Positions 25,205 through 34,600 of a DNA stretch of 45,040 nucleotides are shown here, piece after piece. A program made the translations under genes and the position numbers. Under the pieces are notes generated by a model. The model was given only the letters and a program-made list of their open reading frames with translations. It was not told the DNA's origin and made no database searches. The stretch covers positions 1-45,040 of the forward strand of contig JALCBJ010000055.1 in assembly GCA_028066595.1 (NCBI GenBank). The letters run 5' to 3'. Source of the DNA: Thermoanaerobaculia bacterium (GTDB lineage: Bacteria > Acidobacteriota > Thermoanaerobaculia > Multivoradales > J023). Positions within the stretch are counted from its first letter, which is position 1. The number at the start of each line of letters is the position of its first letter.

Positions 25205-26598
25205 GAGCGATTCCGGAAACGGATTCGGCTCGCCACCCTGTCACCGTCCGGGTCGGCACCCTCGTCGTCTCTCTATCTCTCGCAGCCTGCAGTTCGCAGG
25301 TTCCTGAGCCACCTCAAACCCGAGCTCTGCCCGCCGAGCAACTGGTCTGGGTCATCGATCCGTTCTCGGGCTATCCACTGCAAGCGGACGAAGCCCGCAA
25401 GGCGGTGGTTCGCGCCGGCTACGACGAGTTGCGTCGCGGCGACCCACCTGCTGGTGTGGCTAGCCGAGCCTTCGGCCTGCTGGATGACGATCCGGACTAT
25501 CAGCCGGCTACGGTTCTGCTGTCTCAAACGCTCTACCTCCAAGGAAGAGCACGCGAGGCCGCGAATCGCTTGGCACCTATAGTGGAGCTGTTACCGGACT
25601 ACGTACCGGCAGCCTTGCTGCACGCTCGAGCCTTGGAAGAGACCGGCGACGTGGTCGCGGCGTATCGAGCGTACGTCGATCTAGCCGAAATACAGCTGGT
25701 CGCTGCCCGGCAGGCCACGACACTGGCGGATCCTGCCTTGGACGTCCTCCATCGCCGATTTGACGACGCCATGTCGAGGGGCCACCTCGAGGAGTCCGAG
25801 GAGATCTTGGAGAACCTGGCTCTATGGGCACCGGACGCGGCCCGCACCCTGGAGTCACGACGCCGGTTCCAGGTCACGACCTCGGATGCCGAGGGGGAGC
25901 TGGACACGTTGAGGAGGCTTCTCGAGGTCGACCCAACGCCTGAACGTCAGCTGCGTACCGGCATTCTCGAGCTGGAGGTCGGAGATCTCCGAAGCGGTCT
26001 CGAGTCACTGGAAACACTCGATCCGGAGAGTCTGGTCGAACCGGCAGATCGGGACCAGCTGAGCCAGGCCCTCGAGAGAGGCCGCTTCCTTCGACGCCTG
26101 GATCTCCTCCCGGTCCAGGTCCGAGGTATTGCCGAGTTGGGTGAGTTGAGCCGCGCAGATCTGGCTAGCCTCGTGTACTGGCTCTTCCCCAGTGTGCGCT
26201 TTGCCCCTCTGGAGAATCCGCCGATCGCGGCCGATATTCTCGACCATCCCTACCGACAAGAAATACTGAAAGTGGCGGGGCAGGAGGTGATGGAGGTCGA
26301 CGAGACCTTGCATCGCTTTTTTCCCAACCGGTCCGCCACCCGCAGCGAGACCTTTTCGGCGCTTCTCGGCCTATTGCTCGACGGTGAACCGCGCCCCGCC
26401 TGTTTGGGAGACGTCACGGAGATCAAGGACAGTTCTGCCTGGATCTGCGATCGCGCCGTACGTTGCCGGTTGATGGAAGACGTCGGAGGATGTCTCCCGT
26501 CGGCGGCGTTATCCGGGAAGGAAGCCCTAGTGTTTTTCCAACGGGGGCTGGCACAGCTCGGCGGCCCGGAGCCGGTCGAGTCCCTGGCCGATTCTTGA
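25201..26598 (+). CDS. TPR lipoprotein with SLH-like C-terminal region, probable CTG start
   Basis: The frame between 25138 and 25405 has no ATG, GTG or TTG, yet it encodes a perfect lipoprotein signal: VGTLVVSLSLAAC followed by SSQVPEPPQ. The codon CTG at 25201 lies seven bases after AGGAG and shares its last two bases with the hfq stop (CTGA), so it is the best start, giving 465 residues. After the lipobox come TPR-like helical pairs (YQPATVLLSQTLYLQGRAREA, then YVPAALLHARALEETGDVVAA). The last 150 residues resemble one S-layer-homology unit (LSRADLASLVYWLF...RSETFSALLGLL). The role is likely a periplasmic or outer-membrane scaffold. A shorter cytoplasmic form from GTG 25405 would lose the signal and is disfavoured. 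Confidence 0.75.
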   Translation: MRAIPETDSARHPVTVRVGTLVVSLSLAACSSQVPEPPQTRALPAEQLVWVIDPFSGYPLQADEARKAVVRAGYDELRRGDPPAGVASRAFGLLDDDPDYQPATVLLSQTLYLQGRAREAANRLAPIVELLPDYVPAALLHARALEETGDVVAAYRAYVDLAEIQLVAARQATTLADPALDVLHRRFDDAMSRGHLEESEEILENLALWAPDAARTLESRRRFQVTTSDAEGELDTLRRLLEVDPTPERQLRTGILELEVGDLRSGLESLETLDPESLVEPADRDQLSQALERGRFLRRLDLLPVQVRGIAELGELSRADLASLVYWLFPSVRFAPLENPPIAADILDHPYRQEILKVAGQEVMEVDETLHRFFPNRSATRSETFSALLGLLLDGEPRPACLGDVTEIKDSSAWICDRAVRCRLMEDVGGCLPSAALSGKEALVFFQRGLAQLGGPEPVESLADS

Positions 26599-26602
26599 TC
26601 CC

Positions 26603-27544
26603 ATGCCGGCTTCCGGAGCAGGAACGTGCTTGGCCGCCCTCTTTACCTGTCTCCTTTGGTCCTCGCTGTCGGCCACGGCTCAGCAAGAAAGTACTCCGCC
26701 CGACGATCCCAAGAAGGAATCGGAAGGGACAGACGAAGATGGCTATGTCGAGCTCTTCGATCCTGGCAAAGAAGATCCCCAGGAGCCTCCGACTCGACCT
26801 CTTCCACAGTTTCCCTTGGAAGCCGATGAGCATTTCGGATCTGACGAAGACGAGCAGAAGCCGGACGAGCCCATGTTTCCCTGGGATCGAGCGCCTCGCC
26901 GTGTTCCCGACCGCCTGCTAGCACCGGAAGATCTTCGGGACCCGAGAAGTGTCGAGCTCTTCTACTACGGTTGTGCGGACGAGCTCCACCGTCGCGACGT
27001 GACGCTGTTCGCCAACGGCACGCTGAGACTTCGTAGCGGGCCACGGGATGCTCAGGAGATGAAGCTCGAAGAGCTAGGTCCCACCGAGCTCAGACAGCAT
27101 CTGAACCAGCTCCTTCGCATCCGCTCCAGTCGAGACTTCCCCGACCAGCTGAGGTTGAAAGGAAGCCTCGACGGTCGCTGGGTGGGGTCGTGTAGGTACA
27201 GCTTGGACCTTCCCGGTTTCCAACCGATCCGTCTCCAGGTGGGGTCTTTCGACGTCCTGCCTTTGGAGCTGCGTCAGCTCCAGCAGTATGCGGACGAGCT
27301 AGCAGAGATGACACGTCCTCTCGTGGCACCGGATTCACTAGGTCCGAACTACGTGCCCGAGATCGGCGACGTGCTGCGCACCCATGAGGGCGAAATCTAC
27401 CGCGTCCGTGGGAGAACTTCGGACGGACGGGCTCTGGAGCTCGAGAGTTTGGACGGAAACTGGCGGATTTTCGTACCCGAAGATGAGTTGACCGACGTTT
27501 TCGCTGCACTGGAAGTCGATCTTCGTTCACCACGAGGCCGGTGA
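26603..27544 (+). CDS. secreted hypothetical protein
   Basis: The family was not recognised. The 313-residue product starts with an export signal (CLAALFTCLLWSSLSATAQQ) and an acidic, proline-rich linker of about 70 residues. A compact domain follows (VELFYYGCADELHRRDVTLFANGTLRLR and onward) with beta-strand-like segments and two cysteines that may pair. The final part has a small beta domain (VGDVLRTHEGEIYRVRGRT-like). It starts four bases after the lipoprotein gene and touches the rsmD start region, so it belongs to the same message. A shared role with the lipoprotein before it at the cell envelope is an inference from position only. Confidence 0.75.
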   Translation: MPASGAGTCLAALFTCLLWSSLSATAQQESTPPDDPKKESEGTDEDGYVELFDPGKEDPQEPPTRPLPQFPLEADEHFGSDEDEQKPDEPMFPWDRAPRRVPDRLLAPEDLRDPRSVELFYYGCADELHRRDVTLFANGTLRLRSGPRDAQEMKLEELGPTELRQHLNQLLRIRSSRDFPDQLRLKGSLDGRWVGSCRYSLDLPGFQPIRLQVGSFDVLPLELRQLQQYADELAEMTRPLVAPDSLGPNYVPEIGDVLRTHEGEIYRVRGRTSDGRALELESLDGNWRIFVPEDELTDVFAALEVDLRSPRGR

Positions 27545-27567
27545 CTCGGTGGACCGCGGTCCGAGAT

Positions 27568-28182
27568 ATGGCCAGGGCACCCCGAATTCTCTCCGGACGT
27601 TTCCGCGGCCGAGGCGTACGCGTCGTTCGTGGGGTCCGTCCGACGGAAAGCCGCGTCCGTGAAGCCTTGTTCAATATCTGGTCAGCCCGCATCGCCGATT
27701 GCAGCTTTCTCGACCTCTTTGCTGGCTCTGGAGCCATGGGATTCGAAGCACTCAGCCGCGGCGCAGCAAGGGTCACTTGGGTGGAGAAGCAGGGGCAGGC
27801 CGTGGCCGCGATTCGCCAGACTCTCGAGGATCTGCTCGCGAGCGACGGCGGGGTGAGTGACACGTTGGCCCGCGGTTCCCCCCAATTGCGTGTGCTGCGA
27901 CTCGACGTTCCGACCAAGGTGCCGCGCTCGCTCGCCGTGGACAGTCCCTGGGATCTGATCTATGCAGACCCGCCGTATTCCTTCGGCCGCTTGGCGGGTC
28001 TGGCCAGTGGCATGAAACCGCTGCTGAGGGAGGGCGGCACACTGGCAATCGAGCACTCGTCCAGATCCGACAGCGCGGTCTTCGAAGCGGTTGCTGGTCT
28101 GCGCTGCACGGACCGGAGGTCGTGGGGCGATTGCGCGGTCACGTTCTTCGAGCCGATTGCCTCGACCGAGGCGAGATCATGA
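27568..28182 (+). CDS. rsmD: 16S rRNA (guanine-966-N2)-methyltransferase
   Basis: RsmD methylates G966 of 16S rRNA using S-adenosylmethionine. Family marks: the N-terminal RILSGRFRGRGVRV, then RPTESRVREALFNIW, SAM motif DLFAGSGAMGFEALSRGA, and catalytic DPPY (from residue 134). ATG 27568 gives the usual family N-terminus (204 residues). GTG 27541, which overlaps the preceding stop as GTGA, would add nine residues and is possible. The stop overlaps the start of the FHA-phosphatase gene (ATGA), so this housekeeping gene is coupled to a signalling gene. Confidence 0.93.
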   Translation: MARAPRILSGRFRGRGVRVVRGVRPTESRVREALFNIWSARIADCSFLDLFAGSGAMGFEALSRGAARVTWVEKQGQAVAAIRQTLEDLLASDGGVSDTLARGSPQLRVLRLDVPTKVPRSLAVDSPWDLIYADPPYSFGRLAGLASGMKPLLREGGTLAIEHSSRSDSAVFEAVAGLRCTDRRSWGDCAVTFFEPIASTEARS

Positions 28183-29846
28183 GTCGCGCGACACTGCGCA
28201 TCGAGCCCCGGGATGGCAGTCCCTATGACCTGAGATTGGGCACCGAGGAAGTGACCCTCGGCCGTGGCGAGTCCAACACCGTTCAGTTCCGCGATCCGTG
28301 GCTGTCTCGACTTCACGCACGCGTGCTGTGGCGCAACGGAGCCCACGTGTTGGTCGATGCGGGTTCGCGCAACGGCACTTTCCTCAATGGCGAGAGACTC
28401 ACGGGTAGGCAGGAGTTGAAGCCCGGCGACCATGTGACGCTAGGCAACGTGCTCTTGCGCTACCTTCATGACGTCGTCAAGGGCTTTGAGGTGTCGGACT
28501 CCAAGACTGCGCTGAAGACTGCCGGCACGCTGATGATCAGCTCCGATGAGCTGAATCTGGACCTGTATCGCCGGAAGGTTCGAGAACGAGCCGATGCGGC
28601 GCTGGCATCCGAGCTGCTACCGACGATCAACGAGGTGGCTTCCTCGCTGCTCGCGCACGTGCCATTGACCGAGCTCACAGAGCTCCTGCTCGACAGAGTA
28701 GTACGGGCGGTGCCGGCAGAACGGGGTGCGCTGCTCCTGCGTACCGACCGGGGCCACGGCCCATTGGAGGTACACGCTCGATACGGTTATCGCGACCATT
28801 CCCAGGTGAGGATCAGTCGTACGATCATCGAAGCGGCAGTGGATGGGCATCAGGCGATCCTCACGGTCGATGCCTTGAGCGACGAACGGTTCGAGCATGC
28901 GCAGTCGGTGATGATGCAGGGGATCCGTTCCGTACTCTGTGTGCCGATCGGCGATCGTCTGGGTGGAGTCCTCGGCCTGATCTACCTCGACCATCGCGTT
29001 GCCAACAAGGTGTTCAACGAAACCACACTGCGGCTGGTGGGCCTGATCGCCAACCTCGCCACGGTGAAGATCGAGAACTGTTGGCTGCTGGAAGATCAGA
29101 ATGAGAAGCGGCGAATGGAGGAGCAGCTGGCAGTCGGTGCTCAGATCCAGCGGGGTCTTCTGCCGGCAGCGGTACCAGAGCTGCCAGGGTACGACTTGGC
29201 GGGCCTCAACCGGTCGTGCTTCGAAGTGGGAGGTGACTACTACGATTTTCTCCAGAAAGACGACGGCAAATTGGCTCTGATCGTGGCCGACATCTCCGGT
29301 AAGGGAGTCGCCGCCGCGCTGCTCATGGCGGTCCTCCAGGCATCGATTCGAGCCCTCGTACCGATGGTCTCCAACCCGACCGATCTGATGAATCGTCTCA
29401 ATCGCGCGCTGGTCGAGAACACGCCCGACAACCGCTTCGCCACGGTGTTCTATGGCGAGCTCGATCCGCGAGCCCACAGGTTGGAGTATGTCTCGGGCGG
29501 CCACAATCCCTGCCTACTCTGGACGCCTGGTCAAGGTATGCAGACCCTGGACTCGTCCGGACCGATCGTCGGCCTGGTCTCCCGCGCGTCCTACACGAGC
29601 CGGGTCGTCGAGCTACCCGCGGGTTCCACGCTGATGCTGTATACCGATGGCGTGACCGAGCTACTCACCGAAGAAGGAGGCGAGTTCGGGTTGGATCCGC
29701 TGTTCGAGATTCTCCGGTCGAGCGACGATGCAGGGGCACATGATGTCATCGATCGAGTCCACGACCAGATGCATGCGTACATCGGCTCTGACCGTCTCGA
29801 CGACGATTCCACTCTCGTCGTCCTCCGCCGTCTGAGAAAAACCTAA
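28179..29846 (+). CDS. FHA-GAF-SpoIIE/PP2C-type protein phosphatase
   Basis: The 555-residue cytoplasmic protein has three domains. An FHA domain lies at about residues 5-95 (VTLGRGESNTVQF, WLSRLHARV, GSRNGTFLNGERL), with the phosphothreonine-binding Arg, Ser, Asn residues present. A GAF domain lies at about 150-310. A PP2C-SIG/SpoIIE phosphatase runs from about 320 to the end, with metal-binding residues in EVGGDYYDF, VADISGKGVAAALLM, SGGHNP, LYTDGVTE and DDDSTLVV. Known role of such proteins: dephosphorylation of Ser/Thr-phosphorylated partners, often anti-sigma antagonists. Start ATG 28179 overlaps the rsmD stop; the longer frame upstream is not family-like. The next gene carries another FHA domain, so both may read the same phosphoprotein. 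A Ser/Thr kinase is not in the window. Confidence 0.93.
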   Translation: MSRATLRIEPRDGSPYDLRLGTEEVTLGRGESNTVQFRDPWLSRLHARVLWRNGAHVLVDAGSRNGTFLNGERLTGRQELKPGDHVTLGNVLLRYLHDVVKGFEVSDSKTALKTAGTLMISSDELNLDLYRRKVRERADAALASELLPTINEVASSLLAHVPLTELTELLLDRVVRAVPAERGALLLRTDRGHGPLEVHARYGYRDHSQVRISRTIIEAAVDGHQAILTVDALSDERFEHAQSVMMQGIRSVLCVPIGDRLGGVLGLIYLDHRVANKVFNETTLRLVGLIANLATVKIENCWLLEDQNEKRRMEEQLAVGAQIQRGLLPAAVPELPGYDLAGLNRSCFEVGGDYYDFLQKDDGKLALIVADISGKGVAAALLMAVLQASIRALVPMVSNPTDLMNRLNRALVENTPDNRFATVFYGELDPRAHRLEYVSGGHNPCLLWTPGQGMQTLDSSGPIVGLVSRASYTSRVVELPAGSTLMLYTDGVTELLTEEGGEFGLDPLFEILRSSDDAGAHDVIDRVHDQMHAYIGSDRLDDDSTLVVLRRLRKT

Positions 29847-29860
29847 GACCGACCATCCGG

Positions 29861-29866
29861 TAGACT
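29861..29866 (+). promoter_or_regulatory. -10 box for a possible leaderless transcript
   Basis: TAGACT ends exactly six bases before the ATG of the FHA-AAA gene, inside a 26-base gap that holds no ribosome binding site. TANNNT boxes at this spacing drive leaderless messages in several GC-rich phyla. A matching layout (TAGAAT plus seven bases) precedes ATG 24003 of miaA. Confidence 0.35.
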
Positions 29867-29872
29867 CCCGGC

Positions 29873-31666
29873 ATGCATCGATTGGTCGCCTACGCGCACG
29901 ATGGCGTCCAGCGCTTCGTACTCGACCGCGAAGAGGTGGTGATCGGCGCCGACGAAGAGTGCGACATTCATCTGCCCTTCGCCGGTGTGGGCAGCCGACA
30001 TGCCAAAGTCTTCGGGCAAGGAGACGAGCTACACATCGAGGACCTGGGAGCCCGCAAGGGAGTGATCGTCAACGGACAGAAGATCCGCAGTACCCGGCTC
30101 CAGGTCCTCGACGAGATCCGGCTCGGCAGCATCGCGTTGCTTTTGGAAGACGTACAACCGGATCGAGAGCCGAGCCTCGAGGTAGATGCGCACGAGCCAT
30201 TGCGGCAACCTACGGTGACCGCCGAGTCGATGCTGGAGCACCTCGCCAGGGTGTCGGAGTGGGTGCTGTCAGACAGAGCGTCGAGCTCCACCTTGGAAGC
30301 GCTGGTGTTGACCTTGCTCCAGGACTTCGGTGGCGGTGTCCTCTTCCTGTTCCAGGGCGATTCCAGCACTCTCGGAATCAAATTCGTCCTCGCCAGCGAA
30401 GCTCGTTGGCTGCGAAGCGGCGACGAGCTCTTGCGTCAGGTCCTGGGCGGAGATGGCCCCATCCCCGAACCGTCGCCCGTGGTGTCGGACGAGATAGGTC
30501 AGCTGGATGGAGACGAGGCTTGGATCGCACATCGGGCCTTTGCAGCGGTGGATCGGCGCTATCTCTTCGCTCTGGCCTTGCCGCACTTCCGGCCCGATAC
30601 CTGGTCCCCCCTCCCTGCATTGCGAACGCTGGCCGATCAACTGATCCTCGGCCTGGTACATCACGTCGGCCGCTACGAACCGATCGTCTTCGGCCGCCCG
30701 ACCCAGCGCGATCTCAGCTTGGCCCCCGGACTCGTCACCGGCGAGTCTCCTGCGATGAAACGAGTGCTCGACCAGCTTCGCGCTGCAGTCGACCTGGAAC
30801 TGCCGGTGTTGATTCGTGGGGAGCACGGCCTGTCCAAGGAGCTGCTCGCCCGCTCCCTCCATCTTTCCGGCACCCGATCCGCGGGCCCATTCCTACGTGC
30901 CTCGTGTGCCGGCGCAAAAGACGATCAGCTCGAGGCCGATATCTTCGGCGCAGAGGTGAAAGGGAAGACCGGTGTGATCGAGCGCGAGGGCGCGCTCCTG
31001 CTGGCCGATGGTGGGACACTGTTTCTCGAGGCCGTGGAGTCGCTACCACTGGGGCTTCAGGACCGTCTCGTCCGATTCTTGCGAACTCGAAACGTAGAGC
31101 CCCGCGGAAGTTTGAGAGCCCGGACGGTCGACGTGCGGATCATCGCCTCGTCCGTGGAATCCCTGGAATCGTATGCCGGCCGCGATCTATTCCGTCTCGA
31201 TCTCGCCTATCGTCTGAGTCAGTTCGTCGTCGAGGTACCGGCGCTACGGGATCGCCGAGAAGATCTACCACTCCTCATTCAAGCTGCGGTGAACCAGTGC
31301 TGTCACGAGACCGGCAAACGCATCCAGGGCATCACGGTCAAGGCCATGGAAGCCCTGGCCACCCACGACTACCCCGGAAACCTCCCCGAGTTGGAGGCCA
31401 TCATTCGACGCCTGGTCTACCTCTGCCCACCGGGGCGTCCCATCGATGACAGCCAGCTCCCGGATGAAGTGAGGTTATCCAAGATCAAGGGCTTGAAACC
31501 CGACATCGTTTCGGAGCTCGAGCTAGACAAACTGGTTAGCGATACGGAGCGCGCGGCCATTCGCGAAGCCCTGCGGCGCAGCGGCGGCAACAAGTCGGAA
31601 GCAGCGCGGCAGCTGGGCCTGTCGCGGAACGGCCTGAAAATGAAGATGGATCGCCTGGGTCTCTAG
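29873..31666 (+). CDS. FHA-AAA-Fis regulator with degenerate sigma54-activator domain
   Basis: The 597-residue protein has an N-terminal FHA domain (about 1-95, VVIGADEECDIHL, GSRHAKV) and a middle, GAF-like region. A domain homologous to sigma54 activators follows from about residue 288, and a Fis-type helix-turn-helix closes it (GGNKSEAARQLGLSRNGLK). The AAA domain is damaged at every key site. Walker A reads GEHGLSKE (316-323) instead of GESGTGKE. The GAFTGA loop is replaced by VKGKTGV. Walker B reads GGTLFLEA (E386, A387) instead of GGTLFLDE. Other parts are kept (FRLDLAYRL, YPGNLPEL). It therefore probably cannot hydrolyse ATP or open sigma54 promoters, and may act like TyrR-type regulators with sigma70. 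A FHA domain replaces the receiver domain expected next to an NtrY-like kinase. Confidence 0.9.
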   Translation: MHRLVAYAHDGVQRFVLDREEVVIGADEECDIHLPFAGVGSRHAKVFGQGDELHIEDLGARKGVIVNGQKIRSTRLQVLDEIRLGSIALLLEDVQPDREPSLEVDAHEPLRQPTVTAESMLEHLARVSEWVLSDRASSSTLEALVLTLLQDFGGGVLFLFQGDSSTLGIKFVLASEARWLRSGDELLRQVLGGDGPIPEPSPVVSDEIGQLDGDEAWIAHRAFAAVDRRYLFALALPHFRPDTWSPLPALRTLADQLILGLVHHVGRYEPIVFGRPTQRDLSLAPGLVTGESPAMKRVLDQLRAAVDLELPVLIRGEHGLSKELLARSLHLSGTRSAGPFLRASCAGAKDDQLEADIFGAEVKGKTGVIEREGALLLADGGTLFLEAVESLPLGLQDRLVRFLRTRNVEPRGSLRARTVDVRIIASSVESLESYAGRDLFRLDLAYRLSQFVVEVPALRDRREDLPLLIQAAVNQCCHETGKRIQGITVKAMEALATHDYPGNLPELEAIIRRLVYLCPPGRPIDDSQLPDEVRLSKIKGLKPDIVSELELDKLVSDTERAAIREALRRSGGNKSEAARQLGLSRNGLKMKMDRLGL

Positions 31667-31679
31667 CCCACGGGAACCC

Positions 31680-34600
31680 ATGACCGATCGGCCTTCGCCC
31701 GGCGTGATTTCCCGTTTGGCTGCGGGTCTAGCCGTCGCTGTACTCCTTCTGTTGCTGCAAGGCGTGCTGGGCCGCGCTCGCGGGGTCGACGAGGAGGCTT
31801 GGCGGACCCGAGTCGAGGCCGAGTATCTAGAATCCTGGTCAGAGCTGGATCGGGTAGCACAAGACGCGGCAGCGGACGTGGCGGCTCTACTGGCATCTAT
31901 GCCCGATCCGGAGGCCGATCGGCTATCTCTGTTCCGGCGGCTGCCGTCCTTGGCGCGGGCTCCAGCCACGACACTTCTGATACTCGATCCCAATCGGGAT
32001 GCGGTCGCCTGGACTGGTGAAGGACTGCTGCACGAGCCGCCGGGCTGGGATCTCCCGGAAGCTGGGCACGCCGTCCGCCTGGGTGCTACGGCCATCACCA
32101 TGATGACTGTCTACCCGGTGGATCAGTCGCGGCGTCCGTGGCGGGTCGTCGCCGGACGCAGCCTGCCCAGTGATCCGTTCCCTTTCGATGATCTGAGGCT
32201 GGCACATAGCCCTCGCTGGTCCATCGTCGAGACCCTTGGCACGGAACCGAAAGCGGCGGATCCTCCACCGGGGCAGGCTGCGGTCTCTGGTAAGCCACGG
32301 ATCTGGCACCTCGGCCGAGAGATCGATCAGATGCTAGTGATCCATGTGGGTCCCGAACCGCTACGCCGGTCTCCTGAGATGTCCCTCGGTTGGAGCCTGG
32401 CGTTGGCGCTGACCGCTGCGGTCACCTTCCTCTCCGCAGCTCTGGCATCGCCCCGTAGCCGGCCACTCGCCACGGCGTTCCTGGTGGCATTCGGTTTGGG
32501 TCTGCCGGTTCGGGTCCTGGGTGGGAGCGCCGGCTCGGCACTCGCCCTGGCCTCCGCCGCGGCTCTTCTTTCCCTGCGCGCCAGCTCACCTCGTTTCCTG
32601 TTGCCAGGAGTGCGACGCGCAGAGGTCTCCCGCGGAGTCGTCCGGGCTCGGTCGCTGAACCAAGTTTGGGCCGTGGTCGGCTTCCTGGCGTATTCCGGAG
32701 CCGTCTGGTGGCTCCAATCTGAGACAGGTGCCTGGGACCTGGCCTCGCAACCGGTCTGGGAAGGCGAAGAATGGCAGACCTCGGCCCGGGCGATCCCTTG
32801 GTTGCTGGCGACTTCGAGCTGGATCCTCGTGCTGCTGTTGTCGACCGCGCTGCCTCGGTCGGAAGACTCCGATCCACCCTTGCTCGGGAGTGAGGGAGGC
32901 CGAACCCGCGAGCCGGACACCTCAGGATGGATGTCTGCAGCCACGGTGCTGTTGGCAGCTTCCTTTCTCGACTCACCGTGGCTGGCGTGGGGACTGGGAG
33001 GCATTTCCGCGGCACTGGCTGCTCGCTGGTGGTTCGAGCGCAGCCTCAGCGGTCTCAGCAGTAGAGGTGCACTGGCGGGACTCGCGCTGCTCTCGGCGCT
33101 CCTCGCGGCAGTGGGCTGGCAAAGCGGCCAGCGGTGGGTCTTCCGGGACGCCGCCGCCGAGTATCTGCCGCTGCTTCGACCACCGACTCTGGAAGAGCTG
33201 AACGAGATATTGGTGGAGCTCCACGAACATTTCGACGGCCTCGATGTGGGGCCGTACCTACCTCCGCCGTCGGCGCGCTCGGGTCCCGGCGGAGATGCCG
33301 AGTTGGAAGACCTGGCGTTTGCCCTCTGGCAGAACTCGCCTCTCCCGGAACGAGACGGCCTTTCGGCTCTCGTGGTGGCACCTGTGCCGGGAGCAGAACC
33401 CGTAGGCGTCCGGTCGACATTTGCTTTCGGCTTGGCGCTCGGAGCATCTGGCCCGGCACCTAGCTCGGCGCGTTGGCCGATGCCTCTTGCCGAGGCCTGG
33501 CGCGACGCTCTCTCGGGCGGAGCCGGTTTCCTTTGGCTCGACGGCCGACCGTGGGGAGAGGTCACCTATTGGTTCCAAGTACGACCAGGGTTTCGCTTGG
33601 ATGCAGACGAATCCGAGGAGCTTCAGGCCAATCTGGTGCGAGGTGGGCCCCGCAGGCGCGCGGCCGATGGTCTGCCCGAACCGCTCAGATACGCGCTCTA
33701 TGACTTCGACGGGCGAGCCTTGTCGTCTCCGTGGACCGAGTCGCCGCCCCTACCCAAACCGCTGCTCGATCGTATGCTCGACCAGGATCGCGTTCTGTCG
33801 ATTCAAGTCAGCACCCCCGAGGGCCTGTCAAAGGTCTGGCTGCGGACCGGCCCGGACGGTATCGAAGCGCTGTACCTTCCTCGGTTGGGGCTCCGTGGGG
33901 GCCTGGAAAAGGTAGGCAACCAGGCGCTGGCCTCGTTGGTCCTTTTGCTGCTTCTGGCGGTGGCTTCGTTGGTGTCTGCGGTGCCGCGGGTACGTGTTCG
34001 CTGGTGGCTCGACGATCTCCTACGCTCGTACTCCAAGCGGCTGATCCTGGTCTACACGGCGCTCCTGCTTCTGCCGCTCGTGGCGCTGAACCTGGTGCTG
34101 TTACAGGGGTTCAGTGAGCGTATGCGAGCCGAGCAGGTAGAAGGAGCCGAGGCGGCGGTGGCGGCGGCCCGCTCTCTCGTGGTGGACTACCTTTCCGGCC
34201 TGGAACCGGGATTCCTCTTCGAGACACAGGTCAACCGAGAGCTTCTGGAGTGGATTTCGGACCTGGTCGGCCACCAGGTGAACCTCTACTGGGGCAGCAG
34301 GCTCTTCGCTTCGAGCCAGGAGGAGTTGTTCACAGCTGGTCTCTTGCCGCGTCGAATCCCCGGGGAGATCTATACGCGCCTGGCGCTCTTGGGCTACGAC
34401 ACCGGATTCCGCACGCAGAGCACCGGAAGCTTAGATTATCTCGAGGTCTATGCGCCCCTCGACGTGCCGGGCATCGCCTCGTCGCAGCAGGGTCTCTTCC
34501 TCTCTGTACCGCTGCTGGAACGCGAGGAAGAAGTATCGCGCGATCTTCAAGCCATGCGCCGACGCGCCTTTCTGATCAGTGCCGGACTATTCGCGCTACT

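Noticed and set aside
32327..33565. 412-codon minus-strand frame opposite the kinase
   Set aside because: It is Arg/Pro/Ser-rich and motif-free, typical of the opposite strand of GC-rich coding DNA.
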